DNA from: DASYHS01 sp035998295
GTDB lineage: Bacteria > Pseudomonadota > Alphaproteobacteria > Azospirillales > Azospirillaceae
Assembly: GCF_035998295.1 (NCBI RefSeq)
Contig: NZ_DASYHS010000205.1
Coordinates: 1 to 27,763 of the forward strand
Length of the DNA stretch: 27,763 bases
Reading direction: 5' to 3'
Shown here: positions 14,251 to 21,317 of the stretch, one piece after another
How positions within the stretch are numbered: position 1 is the stretch's first letter
How the letters are laid out: each line of letters opens with the position of its first letter
Translations under genes and position numbers: made by a program
The notes under the pieces: generated by a model
Seen by the model: only the letters and a program-made list of their open reading frames with translations
Database searches by the model: none
What the model was told of the DNA's origin: nothing

Positions 14251-14739
14251 ATGGCGATCCGCAACCCCACCGACCTTCCCCGCGCCGTGCCGAAAGGCAA
14301 GCGCCTCCTGGGCCTCGACCTCGGCACCCGCACCATCGGCATGGCCGTGTGCGACCCGGGCCTGCGACTCGCCACGGCGGTCGGCACCATCCGGCGCCTG
14401 AAGCTCGCCGAAGACCTGCGCGCGCTGGCGCGCGCGGTCCGCGAATGGGATGCGGGCGGGTTCGTGATCGGGCTGCCGATCAGCATGGACGGAAGGCACG
14501 GCCCCGCCACCGACCGGGTCCGCAGCTTCGGCGCCAGCCTGCTCCAGCACGCCGACCTGCTGGGATGCGAGCCGGAGATCGCCTATTGGGACGAGCGGCT
14601 GTCCACCCATGCCGCGACCGAGGCGATGATCGAGGCCGGGATGAAGCGCCGGCGGCGCGAGGAGCTGGTCGACGCCGTCGCCGCGGCGCACATCCTGCAA
14701 TCCTACCTGGACGCGCTGGCCCGCGACGGCGCGACCTGA
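14251..14739 (+). CDS. ruvX: RuvX/YqgF, putative pre-16S rRNA nuclease (RuvC-like fold)
   Basis: A 162-residue RNase H-like protein. The first metal-binding Asp lies in LLGLDLGTRTIGMAV, the second acidic motif is FVIGLPISMDG, the third is YWDERLST, and the final Asp is in RREELVDAVAAAHILQSYLD. Family members process the 16S rRNA 5' end (YqgF in E. coli); a Holliday-junction role has also been proposed. The ATG at 14251 lacks a visible ribosome site (GCTAACACCCGCT precedes it), so initiation may be leaderless or weak. It is divergent from gatC, a pairing common in alphaproteobacteria, and is followed after 10 bp by the AEC transporter gene. Confidence 0.94.
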   Translation: MAIRNPTDLPRAVPKGKRLLGLDLGTRTIGMAVCDPGLRLATAVGTIRRLKLAEDLRALARAVREWDAGGFVIGLPISMDGRHGPATDRVRSFGASLLQHADLLGCEPEIAYWDERLSTHAATEAMIEAGMKRRRREELVDAVAAAHILQSYLDALARDGAT

Positions 14740-14749
14740 CGGCCCGGCC

Positions 14750-15676
14750 ATGAGCCAGGCCCCCGCCGTCCTCGGTGCGCTCGCGCCGATCTTCCTGCTG
14801 ATCCTGCTCGGCTTCGCGGCAAGGCGCTGCGGGTTCCTGCCGGACGCCTTCTGGGCGCCGGCCGAACGGCTCACCTATTACGTCCTGTTCCCGGCGCTGA
14901 TCGTCGACAGCCTCGCGCGCGCCGACCTCGCCGGCCTCGCCTTCGGGCCGGTGGCCGCCGCCCTGACCGGCCCCATCCTGGCGGCGGCCGCGCTGCTGGC
15001 CGTGCTGCGGCGGCGGTTCGGCCTCGACGGGCCGGCCTTCACCTCCGTCCTGCAAGGCGCGATCCGGCCCAACACCTATGTCGGCATCGCCGCGGCGCGC
15101 GCGCTGTTCGGCGCCCCCGGCCTGGCGACGCTCGCGGTCGGGCTCGCGACCGTCGTGCCGCTGGTGAACGTGCTGAGCGTCGTCGCTCTCCAGCGCCACG
15201 GCGACGCCCGGGTGGGGCGCGGCCTCTCCGGCGTCCTGCCGGGCATCGTCCGCAACCCGATCATCCTCGCGGTCGCGGCCGGCGGCGCGGCCAACCTCGC
15301 CGGCGCCGGCGCCCTGCCGGTGGTCGCGCCGACGCTGCGCATCCTCGGCGAAGCCTCGCTCACCCTGGGCCTGCTCGCCGTCGGCGCCGGGCTGGTCCCG
15401 TCATCGGTCGGCGCGTCCGGCCGCGACATCCTCCTGGCGGGCGGGCTGAAACTGGCGGCCGTGCCCCTCGCCACGGCGCTCGCCGGCCGCCTGCTCGGGC
15501 TCGACGGCATGACGCTCGCGGTCGCGGTGCTGTTCAACGCCCTGCCCGCCTCGGCGTCCTCCTACATCCTGGCGCGCCAGATGGGGGGCGATCACCGCCT
15601 GATGGCCGGCATCATCACCGGCCAGACCGTGGCCGCCGCCCTCACCCTGCCCCTGGCGCTCGCCCTGCTGGCGTGA
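14750..15676 (+). CDS. AEC-family (auxin efflux carrier-type) transporter
   Basis: A 308-residue integral membrane protein with about ten hydrophobic segments spread over the whole length, in the inverted-repeat arrangement of the AEC/BASS fold. It starts LGALAPIFLLILLGFAARRCGFLP with LTYYVLFPALIVDSLA, both typical of the family; near the centre IVRNPIILAVAAGG marks the second half. Bacterial members move malonate, malate or other organic acids; the substrate here is unknown. It begins 10 bp after ruvX and may be co-transcribed with it. It is convergent with the DUF1127 gene. The nearby CoA-transferase for a dicarboxylate makes an organic-acid substrate plausible, but this is only context. 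Confidence 0.88.
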   Translation: MSQAPAVLGALAPIFLLILLGFAARRCGFLPDAFWAPAERLTYYVLFPALIVDSLARADLAGLAFGPVAAALTGPILAAAALLAVLRRRFGLDGPAFTSVLQGAIRPNTYVGIAAARALFGAPGLATLAVGLATVVPLVNVLSVVALQRHGDARVGRGLSGVLPGIVRNPIILAVAAGGAANLAGAGALPVVAPTLRILGEASLTLGLLAVGAGLVPSSVGASGRDILLAGGLKLAAVPLATALAGRLLGLDGMTLAVAVLFNALPASASSYILARQMGGDHRLMAGIITGQTVAAALTLPLALALLA

Positions 15677-15683
15677 GCCGGAC

Positions 15684-15721
15684 GCTCCGCCGGCCGCCGG
15701 CCGAGAGAGGCGGTCAGGAGC
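15684..15721. terminator. Imperfect hairpin between the convergent AEC and DUF1127 genes
   Basis: GCTCC (15684-15688) pairs with GGAGC (15717-15721), extended by CGCC/GGCG after a 3-nt bulge (TCA, which is also the DUF1127 stop complement). There is no U-run. It may serve as a bidirectional end signal. Confidence 0.25.
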
Positions 15722-15968
15722 GCCAGAACGGCTTGGACGTCTCCTGGTCCACGTCCGCGCGCGAGACGCCGATGTCGCTGAGAAGGTAGTCCGGGAGCTC
15801 GGAAAGCCTGCGGCGCTGGGAAGCCCTGGCCTGCCACGTGAGCAGCTGGTCGGACAGCGACACGATCCCGCCTGCGACGCGGGCCAGCACCGAGGGCTGG
15901 CGCCCCTGCCTGGCCGGCAGCGTGACGGCGGGGATCCGGGACACGGTCTGGTTGGTGCAGGTGGTCAT
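15714..15968 (-). CDS. DUF1127 domain small protein
   Basis: An 84-residue basic protein. The C-terminal DUF1127 domain is seen in RRRLSELPDYLLSDIGVSRADV (about residues 51-75), preceded by a hydrophobic helix (LARVAGGIVSLSDQLLTWQARA). Small DUF1127 proteins are widespread in alphaproteobacteria, are often stress- or nutrient-controlled, and at least one (CcaF1 in Rhodobacter) binds RNA. The ATG at 15968 follows AGGAG on the minus strand; extending to 16061 would add unsupported sequence. It is divergent from the LysR-type gene, the classic arrangement for a target of that regulator. Confidence 0.88.
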   Translation of the reverse strand: MTTCTNQTVSRIPAVTLPARQGRQPSVLARVAGGIVSLSDQLLTWQARASQRRRLSELPDYLLSDIGVSRADVDQETSKPFWRS

Positions 15969-16098
15969 CGCAGTTCTCCTAATCCGTTGCGGCCTCGACG
16001 GCCGTTGGAATAAGCTGAATCTCGTCGCTTCTGGGCTTGCGGACAAACGATGCTTTCTCATAAATTGAATTAGGAAAATTCATCCGGAGCGAGGAGCG
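15969..16098. promoter_or_regulatory. Divergent DUF1127/LysR intergenic region with LysR-type dyad
   Basis: This AT-rich 130-bp spacer holds the perfect dyad TGAATT-N5-AATTCA (16066-16082) about 16 bp before the LysR-type start. The minus strand of the dyad contains CTAAT (16073 to 16069), the pentamer described for GcvA binding sites in E. coli. A second CTAAT lies at 15979-15983 on the plus strand, next to the DUF1127 ribosome site. Binding by the adjacent regulator is inferred. Confidence 0.45.
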
Positions 16099-17010
16099 AT
16101 GGCCAGGCGTTTGCCGCCCTTGAACGCGTTGCGGGCCTTCGAGGCCGCCGCCCGCCACATGAGCTTCACGCGCGCCGCGGACGAGCTGAACGTGACGCAG
16201 GCGGCCATCAGCCACCAGATCAAGGCGCTGGAGGAGACGCTCGGCGTCGCGCTGTTCCGGCGGCTGAACCGGGCGCTGCAGCTGACCGCCGCGGGCCAGG
16301 CCTACCTGCCGCCGCTGCGCGACGCCTTCGACCAGATGGCCGAGGCGACCGCGCGCCTGAAGGCGTCGGAGAACACCGGCCAGCTCACCGTCAGCACGCT
16401 CGCGTCCTTCGCCGGCAAGTGGCTGGTGCCCCGGCTGCCGCGGTTCCAGCACCGCAACCCCGGCATCGACGTGCTGATCTCGACGACCTCCCAGCTCGTC
16501 GACTTCACGCATCAGGAGGTCGACCTCGCGATCCGGTTCGGCCGGGGCGGCTGGGCGGGACTGAGATGCGAGAGGCTGCTGACGGAGGAGATCTTTCCGG
16601 TCTGCACCCCGGCGCTGGCGGAAGGGATGCGCACGCCGCAGGACCTGGTGAAGGCCACGCTGCTCCACGACGACTTCCGGATCGGCTGGGAGATCTGGCT
16701 CGCCGCGGCCGGCGTCTCCGGCGTCGACCACCGGCGCGGGACCCGCTTCACGGATTCGTCCCTCGTGCTGCACGCGGCCCTGGCCGGCCAGGGCATCGGG
16801 CTCGGACGCCACGTCCTCGTGGCCGACGACCTGGCCAGCGGCCGGCTGGTCCGGCTGTTCGACATCACCCTGCCGAGCGAGATCGCCTACTGGGTCGTGG
16901 CGCCCGAGCGGCATTTCGAGCGGCCCAAGGTCAAGGCGTTCCGCGACTGGCTGCACGAGGAGGCCCAGGCCCATCTCGACGCCGGACACGGATGGGCGGC
17001 GGCGTCGTGA
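16099..17010 (+). CDS. LysR-family regulator, GcvA/GcdR-like
   Basis: A 303-residue LysR-type protein. The N-terminal winged helix (FTRAADELNVTQAAISHQIKALE, about 24-46) is preceded by PLNALRAFEAAARHMS, typical of the GcvA subgroup. The effector domain covers about 90-295 (LTVSTLASFAGKWLVPRLPRF; VDLAIRFGRGGW; AALAGQGIGLG). GCGAGGAGCG precedes the ATG. The stop codon overlaps the GTG of the CoA-transferase (GTGA, 17007-17010), so the two are coupled. GcvA itself controls glycine cleavage, but no gcv genes are here. In pseudomonads a LysR-type regulator (GcdR) sits with a glutarate CoA-transferase, a closer parallel. Likely targets are its own operon and the divergent DUF1127 gene. Confidence 0.9.
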   Translation: MARRLPPLNALRAFEAAARHMSFTRAADELNVTQAAISHQIKALEETLGVALFRRLNRALQLTAAGQAYLPPLRDAFDQMAEATARLKASENTGQLTVSTLASFAGKWLVPRLPRFQHRNPGIDVLISTTSQLVDFTHQEVDLAIRFGRGGWAGLRCERLLTEEIFPVCTPALAEGMRTPQDLVKATLLHDDFRIGWEIWLAAAGVSGVDHRRGTRFTDSSLVLHAALAGQGIGLGRHVLVADDLASGRLVRLFDITLPSEIAYWVVAPERHFERPKVKAFRDWLHEEAQAHLDAGHGWAAAS

Positions 17011-18236
17011 CCGGACCGCTTACCGGCATCAGGGTCCTGGACATGACCCGCGTTCTCGCCGGGCCGAGCGCGACGCAGGTCCTCGGCGATCTCGGCGCCG
17101 ACGTCGTGAAGGTCGAGCGGCCGGGCCAGGGCGACGACACGCGCCGCTGGGGCCCGCCCTGGCTGGACGACGGCGAGGCCAGTGCCGGCGGTGAAGGTGC
17201 CGGGGGCGAGAGCGCCTATTTCCTGTCCGCCAACCGCAACAAGCGCTCGCTCACCCTCGACTTCACCTCGGCGGAGGGGCAGGCCCTGGCCCGCCGGCTG
17301 GCCGGACGCGCCGACGTCCTGGTCGAGAACTACAAGGTCGGCACGCTCGCCCGCTACGGGCTCGGCTGGGACCAGCTGCGCGCCGACCATCCCGGCCTCG
17401 TCTACTGCTCGATCACGGGGTTCGGGCAGACCGGCCCCTACGCCCCGCGCGCCGGCTACGACTTCCTCGTCCAGGCGATGGGCGGGATCATGAGCCTGAC
17501 CGGGGAGCCGGAGGGCGAGCCGCAGAAGATCGGCGTCGGCATCGCCGACCTGATGACGGGCATGTACGCGCTGGTCGCGATCCTGGCGGCTTTGCGGCAC
17601 CGCGACCTCACCGGCGTCGGCCAGCACGTCGACATGGCGCTGCTCGACACCCAGGTCGCCTGGCTCAGCTATGCCGGCCAATACTACCTCACCAGCGGCG
17701 AGGTCACGCCGCGCACGGGCAACGCCCATCCCACCATCGTTCCCTACGAGGCGTTTGCCGCATCCGACGGCCACGTGATCCTCGCGGTCGGCAACGACGC
17801 GCAGTACCGGCGGTTCTGCGGCTTCGCCGGGCGGCCCGATCTCGCCGACGACCCGCGCTTCGCGACCAACGAGGCGCGGGTGCGCAACCGCGGGGTCCTG
17901 GTGCCGATCCTGCGCGAGGTGATCGCCGGCCATCCCCGGCGGCACTGGATCGAGGGGCTGGAGAAGCTGCACGTCCCCTGCAGCCCGATCAACCGCGTCG
18001 ACCAGGTGTTCGCCGACCCGCAGGTCCGGGCGCGGGGCATGGAGATCGGGATGCCCCATCCGGGGGCGTCCGACCCCGTCCGCCTGATCGGCAGCCCGAT
18101 GAAGCTGTCTGAGACGCCCGTGTCCTACCGCGCCCCGCCTCCCCTGCTCGGCCAGCACACGGACGAGGTGCTGCGCGACTGGCTGGAACTCCCCGACGCG
18201 GAGATCGGGCGGCTGCGCGCGCTGCGGGTGGTGTGA
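17007..18236 (+). CDS. CaiB/BaiF class III CoA-transferase, probably glutarate-type
   Basis: A 409-residue (GTG start) family III CoA-transferase. The N-terminal Rossmann half reads GIRVLDMTRVLAGPSATQVLGDLGADVVKVE; the catalytic Asp is Asp181 in GVGIADLMTGMYA. SANRNKRSLTLDF, CSITGFGQTGPYA and RTGNAHPTIVPYEAF are the segments that, from memory, most resemble succinyl-CoA:glutarate CoA-transferases (human SUGCT, Pseudomonas GcdG). Such enzymes activate glutarate using succinyl-CoA, upstream of glutaryl-CoA dehydrogenase; no gcdH is in this window. A Gly/Ala/Glu-rich insert (about residues 54-72) precedes ESAYFLSANRN. The GTG at 17007 overlaps the LysR stop; an ATG at 16992 in the same frame is an alternative. 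The substrate is inferred, not shown. Confidence 0.87.
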   Translation: MTGPLTGIRVLDMTRVLAGPSATQVLGDLGADVVKVERPGQGDDTRRWGPPWLDDGEASAGGEGAGGESAYFLSANRNKRSLTLDFTSAEGQALARRLAGRADVLVENYKVGTLARYGLGWDQLRADHPGLVYCSITGFGQTGPYAPRAGYDFLVQAMGGIMSLTGEPEGEPQKIGVGIADLMTGMYALVAILAALRHRDLTGVGQHVDMALLDTQVAWLSYAGQYYLTSGEVTPRTGNAHPTIVPYEAFAASDGHVILAVGNDAQYRRFCGFAGRPDLADDPRFATNEARVRNRGVLVPILREVIAGHPRRHWIEGLEKLHVPCSPINRVDQVFADPQVRARGMEIGMPHPGASDPVRLIGSPMKLSETPVSYRAPPPLLGQHTDEVLRDWLELPDAEIGRLRALRVV

Positions 18237-18275
18237 ACCCGACACGCCCCCGCCAGCACCCCGCCAAGCACCCCG

Positions 18276-18304
18276 TTGCGGCCCGCGGGGCTGCCCCCTA
18301 TAGT
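18276..18304 (+). promoter_or_regulatory. pyrB promoter, near-leaderless
   Basis: TTGCGG (18276-18281), an exact 17-bp spacer and TATAGT (18299-18304) form a strong sigma-70 promoter. Initiation would fall at about 18311-18314, only 2-5 nt before the pyrB ATG at 18316. There is no Shine-Dalgarno. No attenuator or leader peptide is possible with this start. Confidence 0.65.
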
Positions 18305-18315
18305 CCGCCCCTGAA

Positions 18316-19275
18316 ATGGAAAAGCCCCATACCGACGCCGTCTTCTTCCATCGCCACCTGCTGGCCATCCAGGGCCTGAAGGCGGCGGAAGTAACGGCGT
18401 TGCTCGACCTCGCGGACGGCTACGTCGAGCAGAACCGCCGTCACGACAAGAAAGCCTCCGTCCTTCGCGGCCGGACGGTGATCAACCTGTTCTTCGAGAA
18501 CTCGACCCGCACGCGCACCTCGTTCGAGCTTGCGGGCAAGCGGCTCGGCGCCGACGTCATCAACATGAGCGTGTCGTCCAGCTCGGTGAAGAAGGGCGAG
18601 ACCCTGATCGACACCGCGATGACGCTGAACGCGATGCACCCCGACGTGCTGGTCGTGCGCCATCCCGAGTCGGGCGCGGTCAAGCTGCTCGCGGACAAGG
18701 TCCGCTGCGCGGTGATCAACGGCGGCGACGGCAGCCACGAGCATCCGACCCAGGCGCTGCTGGACGCGCTGACCATCCGCCGGCGCAAGGGCCCGCTCGA
18801 GGGGCTGACGGTGGCGATCTGCGGCGACATCCTGCACAGCCGGGTCGCGCGGTCCAACGTCCACCTGCTGAACATCATGGGCGCGCGGGTCAGGGTCGTC
18901 GCCCCGCGCACCCTGCTGCCGGTCGACGTCGACCGCCTCGGGGCGGAGGTCCACCACGACATGCGGACCGGCCTCGAGGATGCCGACATCGTGATGATGC
19001 TGCGCCTCCAGCTCGAACGGATGCAGGGCCAGTTCGTACCCTCCGTGCGGGAATACTTCCGCTTCTTTGGCCTCGACTACGAGAAGCTGAAGGTGGCCCG
19101 GCCGGACGCCCTGATCATGCATCCGGGGCCGATGAACCGCGGCACGGAGATCGATTCGGAACTCGCCGACGACATCCACCGCAGCGTGATCCTCGACCAG
19201 GTCGAGCTCGGCGTCGCCGTGCGCATGGCCTGCCTCGACATCCTGACCCGCGACAGGCCGGGGAACGCCCGATGA
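18316..19275 (+). CDS. pyrB: PyrB, aspartate carbamoyltransferase catalytic subunit
   Basis: A 319-residue enzyme that condenses carbamoyl phosphate with aspartate, the committed step of pyrimidine synthesis. The carbamoyl-phosphate loop is FFENSTRTRTSFE (Ser63-Thr-Arg65-Thr), HPTQALLD lies in the hinge, and the aspartate-side motif MHPGPMNRG is near the C-terminus. Length and motifs are complete. The C-terminus is normal and no pyrI regulatory-subunit gene is nearby. Instead it overlaps by 4 bp (ATGA, 19272-19275) with a dihydroorotase-like gene lacking key metal ligands, the arrangement known from Pseudomonas, where PyrC' is a structural partner of PyrB. First gene of pyrB-pyrC'-plsY. Translation probably starts on a leaderless mRNA. 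Confidence 0.96.
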   Translation: MEKPHTDAVFFHRHLLAIQGLKAAEVTALLDLADGYVEQNRRHDKKASVLRGRTVINLFFENSTRTRTSFELAGKRLGADVINMSVSSSSVKKGETLIDTAMTLNAMHPDVLVVRHPESGAVKLLADKVRCAVINGGDGSHEHPTQALLDALTIRRRKGPLEGLTVAICGDILHSRVARSNVHLLNIMGARVRVVAPRTLLPVDVDRLGAEVHHDMRTGLEDADIVMMLRLQLERMQGQFVPSVREYFRFFGLDYEKLKVARPDALIMHPGPMNRGTEIDSELADDIHRSVILDQVELGVAVRMACLDILTRDRPGNAR

Positions 19276-20570
19276 GCCGCCGCCTCGCCTTCGTGAACGC
19301 CCGCCTGCTCGACCCCGCGACCGGGCTGGACGCCGCCGGGGCGCTGCTGGTCGAGGGCAGCCGGATCGCCGATCTCGGGCCCGGGCTGTTCGCCGGCGGC
19401 GTGCCGGACGGGATCGAGACCGTCGATCTCGGCGGCGCGTGCCTGGCGCCCGGCTTCGTCGACATGCGCGTCTCCATCGGCGAGCCCGGGGAGGAGCACA
19501 AGGAGACGATCCTGACCGCGAGCCGCGCGGCGGCGGCGGGCGGCGTCACCGCGATGGCGTGCCTACCGGGCACCGACCCGGCGATCGACGACGTCGCCGC
19601 GGTCGAGTTCGTCGCGCGCCGGGCGCGGGAGGTCAAGCTGGTCAAGGTCTTCGCCCAGGCCGCGGCGACGCGGGCGCTCGGCGGGACCGAGCTGTCGGAG
19701 ATGGGCCTGCTCGCCGAGGCGGGCGTGGTCGCCTTCACCGACGGGACCAGGGCGATCGCCGACGCGCTGGTGATGCGCAGGGCCTTGAGCTATGCCGCCA
19801 CCTTCGACCTGCTGATCGTCCAGCATCCCGAAGAACCGAGCCTCGCGGCCGGCGGCCTGATGCATGCCGGCGAGGTCTCGACGCGCCTCGGCCTCGCCGG
19901 GATACCGCCCGAGGCGGAGGTGATCCTGCTGGAGCGCGACCTCCGCCTGGTCGAGGCGACCGGTGCTCGCTACCACGCCGCCCACGTCACGACGGCCGCC
20001 GCCGTGGACGCGGTCCGCCGGGCCAAGCGGGCGGGGCTGCCGGTCACCTGCGATACCGCGCCGCACTACTTCGCCCTGACCGAGGTCGACGTCGGCGAGT
20101 ACCGGACCTTCGCCAAGGTGTCGCCGCCGCTGCGCCCGGAGATGGACCGCCGCGCCGTCGTCGAGGGCATCGCCGACGGCACCATCGACGCCATCGCCTC
20201 CGACCACACCCCGCAGGACCAGGACAGCAAGCGCGTCCCCTTCGCCTCGGCCGCGTTCGGCATCATCGGGCTGGAGACGCTGCTGCCCCTGACGCTCGAG
20301 CTGGTGCACAACGGCAAGGTGCCGCTGCTGCGCGCGCTCGGCGCGCTGACCAGCCGGCCCGCCGAGATCCTGCGCCTGCCGCTCGGCCGGCTGCGGCCGG
20401 GCGGCCCGGCCGACCTCGTCGTCTTCGATCCCGACCGGCCGTGGCGGATCGACGAGACGGCCTTCCGCAGCAAGTCCAAGAACTCGCCCTTCGACCGCAG
20501 GCCGGTCAGCGGCCGGGTGCTCCGCACGGTCGTCGACGGCCGGACCGTGTTCGAGACGGACGCGCCCTGA
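19272..20570 (+). CDS. PyrC', dihydroorotase homologue lacking the HxH metal ligands (probably inactive)
   Basis: A 432-residue amidohydrolase-fold protein of the type I dihydroorotase/allantoinase group. In active enzymes the first strand carries DxHxH-x-REPG; here it reads PGFVDMRVSIGEPGEE, so both metal His are replaced (Arg66 and Ser68) and the substrate Arg is Gly. Later elements survive in part: EHKETILTASRAAAAGG, YHAAHVTT, CDTAPHY, ASDHTPQDQDSKRVPF. Without HxH it should not bind the binuclear zinc. In Pseudomonas an inactive PyrC' is needed to assemble PyrB dodecamers, and other alphaproteobacteria carry similar degenerate copies next to pyrB, so this is probably a conserved structural subunit rather than a decaying gene. 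A functional pyrC is expected elsewhere. One base separates it from plsY. Confidence 0.9.
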   Translation: MSRRLAFVNARLLDPATGLDAAGALLVEGSRIADLGPGLFAGGVPDGIETVDLGGACLAPGFVDMRVSIGEPGEEHKETILTASRAAAAGGVTAMACLPGTDPAIDDVAAVEFVARRAREVKLVKVFAQAAATRALGGTELSEMGLLAEAGVVAFTDGTRAIADALVMRRALSYAATFDLLIVQHPEEPSLAAGGLMHAGEVSTRLGLAGIPPEAEVILLERDLRLVEATGARYHAAHVTTAAAVDAVRRAKRAGLPVTCDTAPHYFALTEVDVGEYRTFAKVSPPLRPEMDRRAVVEGIADGTIDAIASDHTPQDQDSKRVPFASAAFGIIGLETLLPLTLELVHNGKVPLLRALGALTSRPAEILRLPLGRLRPGGPADLVVFDPDRPWRIDETAFRSKSKNSPFDRRPVSGRVLRTVVDGRTVFETDAP

Positions 20571-20571
20571 C

Positions 20572-21189
20572 ATGCCCGATCCGATAAGCTGGTCCTTCTC
20601 CTGGCCCTACCTGCTGGCCGCACTCGCCGGCGGCTATCTCCTGGGGTCCGTTCCCTTCGGCCTCGTGCTGACCCGCCTGTTTGGCTATGGCGACGTGCGC
20701 AGCATCGGCTCGGGCAATATCGGCGCGACCAACGTGCTGAGGACCGGGAACAAGGCGCTGGCCGCGGCGACCCTCGTGCTCGACAGCGGGAAGGGCGCGC
20801 TCGCGGTGCTGCTCGCAGCCCGGTTCGGCCCCGACGCGGCGCTGCTGGCCGCCATGGGCTCCATGCTCGGCCACACCTTCCCGGTCTGGCTCGGCTTCAA
20901 GGGCGGCAAGGGCGTCGCGACGGCGCTGGGCGTGCTGCTGGCGCTCGCCTGGCCGGTCGGCCTGATCGCCTGCGCCCTGTGGCTCCTGACGGCGCTGGCA
21001 TTCCGGATCTCCTCGCTGTCGGCCCTGGTCGCGCTGGGCGCCAGCCCGCTCGCGGCGTTCTGGTTCCAGGGCCCGCAGCTCGCCCAGGCGGCCGCGTTCA
21101 TCGCGGTCCTGGTGTTCGTGCGCCACCACGCGAACATCCGGCGCCTGCTGAAGGGCGAGGAGCCCCGCATAGGCCGAAAGAAAATATAA
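20572..21189 (+). CDS. plsY: PlsY, acyl-phosphate:glycerol-3-phosphate acyltransferase
   Basis: A 205-residue inner-membrane enzyme that makes lysophosphatidate from acyl-phosphate and glycerol-3-phosphate, the first step of phospholipid synthesis. The three conserved cytoplasmic loops are visible: GSVPFGLVLTRL, GSGNIGATNVLRTG and GHTFPVWLGFKGGKGVAT, between about five hydrophobic helices. The basic C-terminal tail (RRLLKGEEPRIGRKK) is typical. TGA-C-ATG spacing to pyrC' implies translational coupling. The pyrC'-plsY pairing is common in alphaproteobacteria. Confidence 0.96.
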   Translation: MPDPISWSFSWPYLLAALAGGYLLGSVPFGLVLTRLFGYGDVRSIGSGNIGATNVLRTGNKALAAATLVLDSGKGALAVLLAARFGPDAALLAAMGSMLGHTFPVWLGFKGGKGVATALGVLLALAWPVGLIACALWLLTALAFRISSLSALVALGASPLAAFWFQGPQLAQAAAFIAVLVFVRHHANIRRLLKGEEPRIGRKKI

Positions 21190-21317
21190 ACATTAAACGA
21201 AGTTTTACGCATACTCCGGCCATCATCTCTGTACGAGAACGACAACCGGCGGAGCAAGCCCTGACGGACGGGACAGCGCAGGATCGCCCGGATGCGGACG
21301 ACGGATCGTCGCGGCGC
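21190..21317 (+). promoter_or_regulatory. AT-rich spacer before the histidine kinase
   Basis: The first 30 bases after plsY (AACATTAAACGAAGTTTTACG and following) are strikingly AT-rich and probably hold the kinase promoter. CATACT (21210-21215) is a possible -10, without a clear -35. GGAG at 21251-21254 precedes an in-frame CTG at 21261. No terminator hairpin is seen after plsY. Confidence 0.3.

Noticed and set aside
12000..14753. A 917-codon open frame on the plus strand across gatB/gatA/gatC and ruvX
   Set aside because: Antisense or out of frame to gatCAB and ruvX; arginine/alanine-rich composition without domains.
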